Part shown: positions 58,250-64,000 of the stretch, piece after piece | How positions within the stretch are numbered: the stretch's first letter is position 1 | Layout of the letters: each line of letters begins with the position of its first letter | DNA from: Taxillus chinensis | Lineage: Eukaryota; Streptophyta; Magnoliopsida; Santalales; Loranthaceae | NCBI GenBank assembly: GCA_023512835.1 | Contig: CM042088.1 | Span: forward strand, 57,905,579 to 57,969,578 | Direction: 5' to 3' | DNA: 64,000 bases | Notes under the pieces: model-generated | Told to the model about the DNA's origin: nothing | Databases searched by the model: none | What the model saw: the letters and a program-made list of their open reading frames with translations, nothing else | Program-made: the position numbers and the translations under genes

Positions 58250-58708
58250 ACGGGTGGTATGTGTCTTTTGTTAGAAGTTTTCTAAAATTGGGCTACCGTT
58301 AATTGTGATCTGTTAATTAAAATCAGGTTGTGATACAAGATAATGCGGTGTAGGCCCATATAAGGTTATATATATATTTGTTGTTGAGCTACGCACATCT
58401 TGTCTATATTTTAATATGGTTTTACGGCTCAGTGTAGGCCTTATATACTAATGAGACCCGTTGATAGATAGGGCCCATTAGGTCATTGCGTGGCTAGGTC
58501 CCTCCCTCAGTTCTCTATATAAATATGTTGGTATAACCCTAACTCATCCATCGAGTTGAGCCGTCAATGAGAGAACAAGAGGGAGAAGACTAGTTGCACA
58601 CGTAGCATTCATTCTTGATCTGCTATGGAGAAAACAGGTAAGTATCTTTAATTGTGATATTGATTAACATACATATATGATCTTGGGTGTTCATATTATT
58701 TGTTTACA
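58250..58708 (+). repeat. Copia-type 5' LTR (left border approximate)
   Basis: A TATA box CTCTATATAAATATG (58511-58525) and leader-like sequence precede TTTACA at 58703-58708. Directly beyond is the primer-binding site TGGTATCAGAG. No matching 3' LTR lies within the window, and the sequence after the copia pol (63376 on) is not similar. The LTR may thus belong to a different element than the pol remnant. Confidence 0.5.
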
Positions 58709-58710
58709 TG

Positions 58711-58721
58711 TGGTATCAGAG
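58711..58721 (+). other. Primer-binding site (initiator Met tRNA type)
   Basis: TGGTATCAGAG, two bases after the LTR end, exact match to the start of the usual plant LTR primer-binding sequence. Confidence 0.75.
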
Positions 58722-58739
58722 ATAAATCGTGTGTTATCA

Positions 58740-60872
58740 ATATCCATCATCTTGATCGTAGTTTGATCTTACCGTTAGCTTGTTAATATCATTAAAAAAA
58801 AAGTTCCGTTTGTCTTCTTCTTTTCCGCTGCACGATTTCCCTCTCCCTCTTGGAAGAAAACAGAGTCCACGGCAGCTTAGATCGTGGGATCGTGGCTGGC
58901 AATTTAGTCCATGGCTATCCTCAGGCGCGAGCAAGATAAAGAAAAATCCAACATCGTCGCTCGTTCTTGATGCCTGTCTAAAAAAAACCCTCGATTCTTA
59001 GGTTCTTGATGCCGCCGATTTCGTCTCCTTCTCTGGTAGCGTCATCCAAGCTCGACAGGGTTCTGTTTTAGGGGCTTTGGGCAATCGTGGGCTAGGTTAG
59101 AACATAGATCAAAGAATCAGTGTTGTTGTTGGTTTCGGTGAATCTGGTGATGTTGGGGTTTACTGGATTGGGGACAGATTGATCGCCGCTGACGTTGATC
59201 GATGGGCTAGCCAATCCTCATCAACATGCGCAAGGCACCATGTACGCACAAACGTAGAACTGCCCACATCGATCTGTGCGAGTTAACCTTGGTTAATGTT
59301 CATCCCCTGACGTGGCAGCTACCATCACTACACGTGTTGCAATTCCTCTTAACCATAGTTAATCTTGATTACTGTTAATCTCTCAACGAAGTAATTGATT
59401 AATGTTATCCTTGATTATCGTAATTGTTTCTATATATTTTATATGTAGAATATAATAAAAAAACAATTGTATTTACTTCCGCCACACAATTCCATTTTTC
59501 CCCAAAACAGGAAAAGAAAACAGTTTTGATGCTGTGTCGATCGATGGTCAAGGAGGCACGCTTCGGCATCGCCGGTGATGTGCATCTCACAGCATGTAGG
59601 TGTTGGATGTGATGACGTGCGTGTATGAGAGTTGAAAAAACCACTGACGGCGTCCACGCTGAAGATAAAAAAAATAATAATAATACTCTTCCGCCGCACG
59701 ATCCTTCTTCTTTCGTGTCTTCTTCTTCTAATTGGACTGGGACAATTTCAGTCAATTCACCCCTGCGCCAAGTTCCATGCCAAAGATGGTGCGCGAGGTG
59801 GTGACGTGTGGGCTAGAGCATGGTGTTGTGCATCGTTCATTGGAGGTCAACTCGTGGCCGTTGATCAACGATTCAGTGTGTTCACCTGGATCGATTCGCG
59901 TTGTTCAATGGTAAGGTCCAATTCAAGAGCCCACATGATGCGTCATTGCGTGCGGTGGATAGGTTACAGGACTATGGAAATAATAATAACAATGGAAATA
60001 ATAACATTTGCTTTACATCATGTCAATATCAATTCATATAGCTTTAAAAATAATAATAACAATGGATTTCCTGTTATTAGTCTATAATGTAGGCCTTCGG
60101 GTTTACATTATATTTCCATAAATTTAGGCTACAAATAATGACCCAAAAATAATAGTCTAAATCTTTTAGTACCTCATAATGTTAATGTATAATAGTAGTA
60201 CATTAGTCCGTAATATTAGTATCTTCATCATATTAGTCCGGTAATATGGTACTATATTACCTAAAAAAAATATGGTTGACTGTAGTATGCCATGAATGGA
60301 AATGGTACTAAAATATTATAGTTAATATATAATATTAACAGAAGCAGTAATTAATTTATTTTAAATATTAAATTAAATTAGTTTTGTTGTTTTTACCAAT
60401 TGATATATCGTAATGCAACTTATTGTCATATTACGTGGAGGTACATATATTGTTGTATCTCATTCGGATGAACACGGGTGTACATGTGATGTGATATTTA
60501 ATTTAAATATAATGAGCTTAAGTGAGGTGAGACCACATTGTGCCATGTATGTTTGACTACCAAAGTGGTCCTTTTTGGTGACACATTGGTTTTTCTCTCA
60601 AGGTTGATATATTTTGAAAATTCATATTGTATTATAGATGTTTGATTACCAAAGTGATTCGTTTACAGTGACACATGAATGTTTCATATATTGTATATTG
60701 TGTTTGCCCACATAAGGTATTTATAACATACTGTATTATGCTTGTTTTCACTTTATAGTGATTCTTGTATAATGACACGTGTATTGATTGGTGGGTATTT
60801 GGGATGTGAAATATAATGATTTAGATAGCTTATTTGCCCAAAGATAATGAGTTCATTGACAGTCATTATAGA

Positions 60873-60903
<31 letters not shown>

Positions 60904-61080
60904 CCCAAGGGAAGGTTTCTAATTTTCTTGCTTACTCTGCCCAAAGGAGAGTTTGTAATGGAGATTACGAATTCTTCAGTTCAATATTGTGATACTTGAG
61001 CTCATTAAATAAACATGTACATTGATCGGTTGTATTTACTTCTTTACAATATCTTTTAATCTGAATAACAACACAATTGG
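58740..61080 (+). other. Degenerate interior, no readable gag
   Basis: Leader-like sequence with three loosely related blocks (TTCCGCTGCACGATTTCC near 58822, TTCCGCCACACAATTCC near 59476, TTCCGCCGCACGATCC near 59688), each after an A-rich run. These look like internal duplications. Short frames at 59632-60087 show no gag motif. 60100-61080 is AT-rich. Confidence 0.4.
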
Positions 61081-61082
61081 TA

Positions 61083-63367
61083 TTAATGTGTTAGATGTTT
61101 CTCCTGATTCTTGGTGGTTTAATAGTGGTGCTTCTGTCTATATAACTATGACCTTGTTAGGGTTCAATAAGCTAGGGGAACCAAATAAATGAGAGATAAA
61201 TCTAAAGGTGGAAAATAATCAGGATGCAATCATAGAATCCAATAGAGTTGTTAGATAATATTTTCTATGTACCCACTTTTAGGAAGAACTTGATTTCTAT
61301 TTCTGTTTTGGACAAGTCTTGTTTTGGTTGTTCTTTTCATAATGAAATAATGCAATTATCTTTGAATTCAAAAGTTATTGATTCTGGTATGCTATCTAAT
61401 GGTCTTTATAAATTATCTTTGGTATCTCATTTCGTTGAATCATATATCACTAAATCTTCAGTTTCTAAGAGAGTCAGATCTAAAGATAAATCTTTTACTC
61501 TTTGGCATAAACGTTTGGGTCATATTTTGAAAGATCGAGTACAATGACTAGTTAGACAAGATTTACTTCATTATCTTGATTATGATGATGAGCATATTTG
61601 TGTTGATTGTGTGTGGGGAAAGCTTACCAAAACCTAGAAGAAAATTGATATTCGTAGTTTTGAGACATTAGAGATTATTCATACAGATATAAGTAGTCCA
61701 TATCAAGCTACTATGTGTGGAAATAAATATTTTATTTTTGATGACTTTTCTCATTATGGATATATTTACTTGATTAAAAAAAATATGATGCTTCAGAGAA
61801 GTTTAAGATATTCAAGTTAGAGGTGGAGAAACAATTATATAAGACCGTGAAGATTGTGAGATTAGATAGAGGTAGTGAGTACTATGGGAAACATGGTGAT
61901 TCAGGCTAATAGATGAGTTCTTTTGCAAAGTTCTTAGAAATTTGTGGGATTATTTCACAGTATGGAAAGAAGTATGATGAATAATTTTAATTTGCCTGGT
62001 AATTTGTGGGGAGAAGCCTTGAAAACTGTTATGTATATCCTTAATAGGGTGCTTAGTAAATCTGTTCTAAAGATGCCTTTTGAGCACTAGATTAGAAGAA
62101 AGCCTAGTCTTAATCATTTCCATGTTTGGGGATCACCAGCAGAAGTGAAGGATATTTAATCTTTCACAAAAGAAAATGGATCCTAAAACAGTTCAGTGTT
62201 ATTTCATTGGGTATCCAGAACGGTCAAATCTATTTATGAGTTTAAACAAGCTTCACGACAGTGGTACTTGAAGTTTGATGAGGTAGTGACTTCTCTTGGC
62301 TTCTTAGAAAATCAATTTGACTAGTGTATCTATATGAAAGTTAGTGGGAGTAAAGTTATCATTTTGGTACTTTATGTTAATGATATTCTATTGGCTAGTA
62401 ATGATTTAGCCCTGTTGATTGATATTAAATATATGCTATCATATTCTTTTGATATCAAAAGACTTACAAGAAGCCAAATAAGTACTTGGCATGGACATTC
62501 ATAGAGATAGATCTCATAGGATGTTGGGCTTTTCTCAGAAAACTTATATCAATAAGGTACTTTATAGATTTTCTATGCTAGATTATAAGCCTGGTGAAGT
62601 ACCAATTGTGAAAAGAGATAAATTTAATAAGCATCAGTGCCCACAGAATGATATAGAAAGAAACTCTATGGCAAATGTTCCTTACAGCAGTGCAGTTGGA
62701 AGCTTGATGTATGCTCAGTTTTGTACCAGACCTAACATTGCTTACACTATTAATGTTCTTGGGAGATATCTGTTTAACCCATGAAGAGACCATTGGATAG
62801 CAGTTAAGAAGGTTATGAGATACTTGCAGCGTACTAAAATCACATGTTGGTTTATAAAAGGGTTGACAATTTGGAAGTTGTTGGCTTTACTGATTCTGAT
62901 TTTGCTGGTTGTTTAGATGATCTTAGGTTAACATCAAGATATATTTTCATGCTAGCTGGAGGGGCTATCTCATGGAAGAGTGTAAAACAGATTATTTTAG
63001 CATTTTCTACTATGCAGGCTGAGTTTATGGCTTGCTATGGTGCTGTGTCTCAGGCTATATGGTTGGAGAATTTTATATCAGGCCTAAAGATTGTTGATTC
63101 TATTGAGAGACCTCTTGTGATTTATTGTGATAACAGTGTTGCAGTGTTCTTTTCAAAGAACAATAAAAGCTCGAGCAGTTCTAAGCATTTGGAAATTAAA
63201 TATCTCACAGTTCGTGAGTTTGTGAAAAAAAGGGAGATGTTATTATTGAACATATATCTACTGACTCCATGCTTGCTGATCCACTGACTAAAGAACTCCG
63301 ACCAATACAGTTCAAAAATCATGTTCTTAATATGGGTATTTTAGAAAGTTTTGATGTATTTCATTAG
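61083..63367 (+). pseudogene. pol: Ty1/copia pol, highly degenerate
   Basis: Order protease, gag-pre-integrase, integrase, reverse transcriptase, RNase H, which defines Ty1/copia. Protease: SWWFNSGASV (about 61110). Gag-pre-integrase: LWHKRLGHI (about 61502). Integrase: IIHTDISSPYQATMCGNKYF (61672-61730) and LDRGSEYYG (about 61864). After about 62210 the reading jumps to the reverse transcriptase segment SIYEFKQASRQWYLKFDEV (about 62230), so several hundred bases of integrase and early reverse transcriptase are missing. The catalytic YVDD box is YVNDILLASND (about 62375). RNase H: VVGFTDSDFAGCLDD (about 62878), AEFMACYGAVSQAIWLE (about 63020), YCDNSVAV (63125), ending ADPLTKEL. More than a dozen stops or frame changes are present. 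Confidence 0.9.
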
Positions 63368-64000
63368 TGGGAGCTTGTTATTGTTCTTGTGAACTTATGA
63401 CATTGTTAGTTATGTTTTAAATTTAAACATCCGTTTGAATGAGCTTTAAATGTATACTTCTGTTTGATTTATCTATATATATTCTGTTAAGCTCTTATCT
63501 TTGAAGTATACATATGACAGATGTATATCTTAAAATCTTGAGATTTGGTATTTAATCTCAAGTATGGTTGTTTTACCAATAAAGGTGTGTCTCAAATAAA
63601 ACACCGTAAATATGCATGCAATAAAGTTTGTGAGACATACATGAGGCATATGTGCCTAATTGGTTTCCTGATTTATTATAAACTAAAGATACAGGAAATC
63701 AAAGGATCGACTATAAACAACATCATCAATAAAGTGACTTGAGATGTTTTTAGCTACACTACCATATAAACCCATGACAACAAGATTATTATGTAATTGT
63801 AACCATGGACGTCTTGTATTGCGTATTGATATATAGACGGCCATGATTCATTACTTAGGGTTTTGTTGGTTCGGGTTTTGTTTAGAGATGTTGTCTTTGT
63901 TACATAGCCTGAGAGTTTTGTTCTTTACTATATGTATAGATATTTTGTTATAATGAAATATTTCAAATTTTTAAGGTTTACAATTAACGTTACCCAAGTG
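63365..64000 (+). repeat. Probable polypurine tract and start of copia 3' LTR, running to the window edge
   Basis: The pol stop overlaps AGTGGGAG (63366-63373), a typical copia polypurine tract, followed by TGTTATTG at 63376 as likely LTR start. The rest to the window end is non-coding and AT-rich. The LTR end is not in the window or not recognisable. Confidence 0.5.

Noticed and set aside
63376..64000. Matching 3' LTR of the 58250-58708 LTR
   Set aside because: The sequences do not resemble each other beyond AT-richness, so they were not paired.

Overview
This is a plant nuclear genome window, most likely from a flowering plant and probably a eudicot. It is AT-rich intergenic DNA packed with LTR retrotransposons, TRIMs, a LINE, hAT elements and MITE-like sequences. 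The only apparently intact host gene is a four-exon, nucleus-encoded SecE-family gene, probably plastid-targeted and SECE2-like. All boundaries, target-site duplications (TSDs) and motifs below were read by eye; no search or alignment program was run.

Layout. 1-6775: AT-rich DNA with a 2.9-kb hAT-type foldback element (713-3596, TSD CAGAAGAT) whose right end plus flank is tandemly duplicated, then MITE-like repeats. 6776-26527: a stack of nested LTR elements. The outermost is a tiny non-autonomous LTR element (LTRs 6776-7178 and 24989-26527, about 0.4 kb of own interior). Into it went a Ty3/gypsy chromovirus-like element (7245-22467, TSD TGTGA). That element was hit by a 487-bp TRIM in its 5' LTR, a related solo LTR in its leader, and a Tat/Ogre-like LTR sequence between gag and pol. 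Two further solo LTRs sit in the outer element (22584-24766 and 25235-26354). 26528-31264: AT-rich DNA with short LRR and protein-kinase gene fragments. 31265-36000: a decayed minus-strand hAT (ZMYM1/DUF4371-like) transposase relic, split by an LTR that itself carries a solo LTR. 37321-39000: the SecE-type gene. 39000-48550: AT-rich DNA with a SINE-like tRNA-related stretch, short tandem repeats and a 342-bp hAT MITE. 48553-51399: a second TRIM (TSD GGCTT), split by a 2.3-kb solo LTR (TSD TCTAA). 51986-55960: a 5'-truncated L1-type LINE with a 15-bp TSD. 58250-64000: a copia-type 5' LTR with primer-binding site, a degraded Ty1/copia pol, and the start of a 3' LTR at the window edge.

The transposon genes are all broken by stops, frameshifts, deletions or mutated catalytic residues, so the mobile DNA here is probably immobile now unless mobilised in trans. 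The SecE gene would act alone, as a membrane subunit of a plastid Sec translocase.
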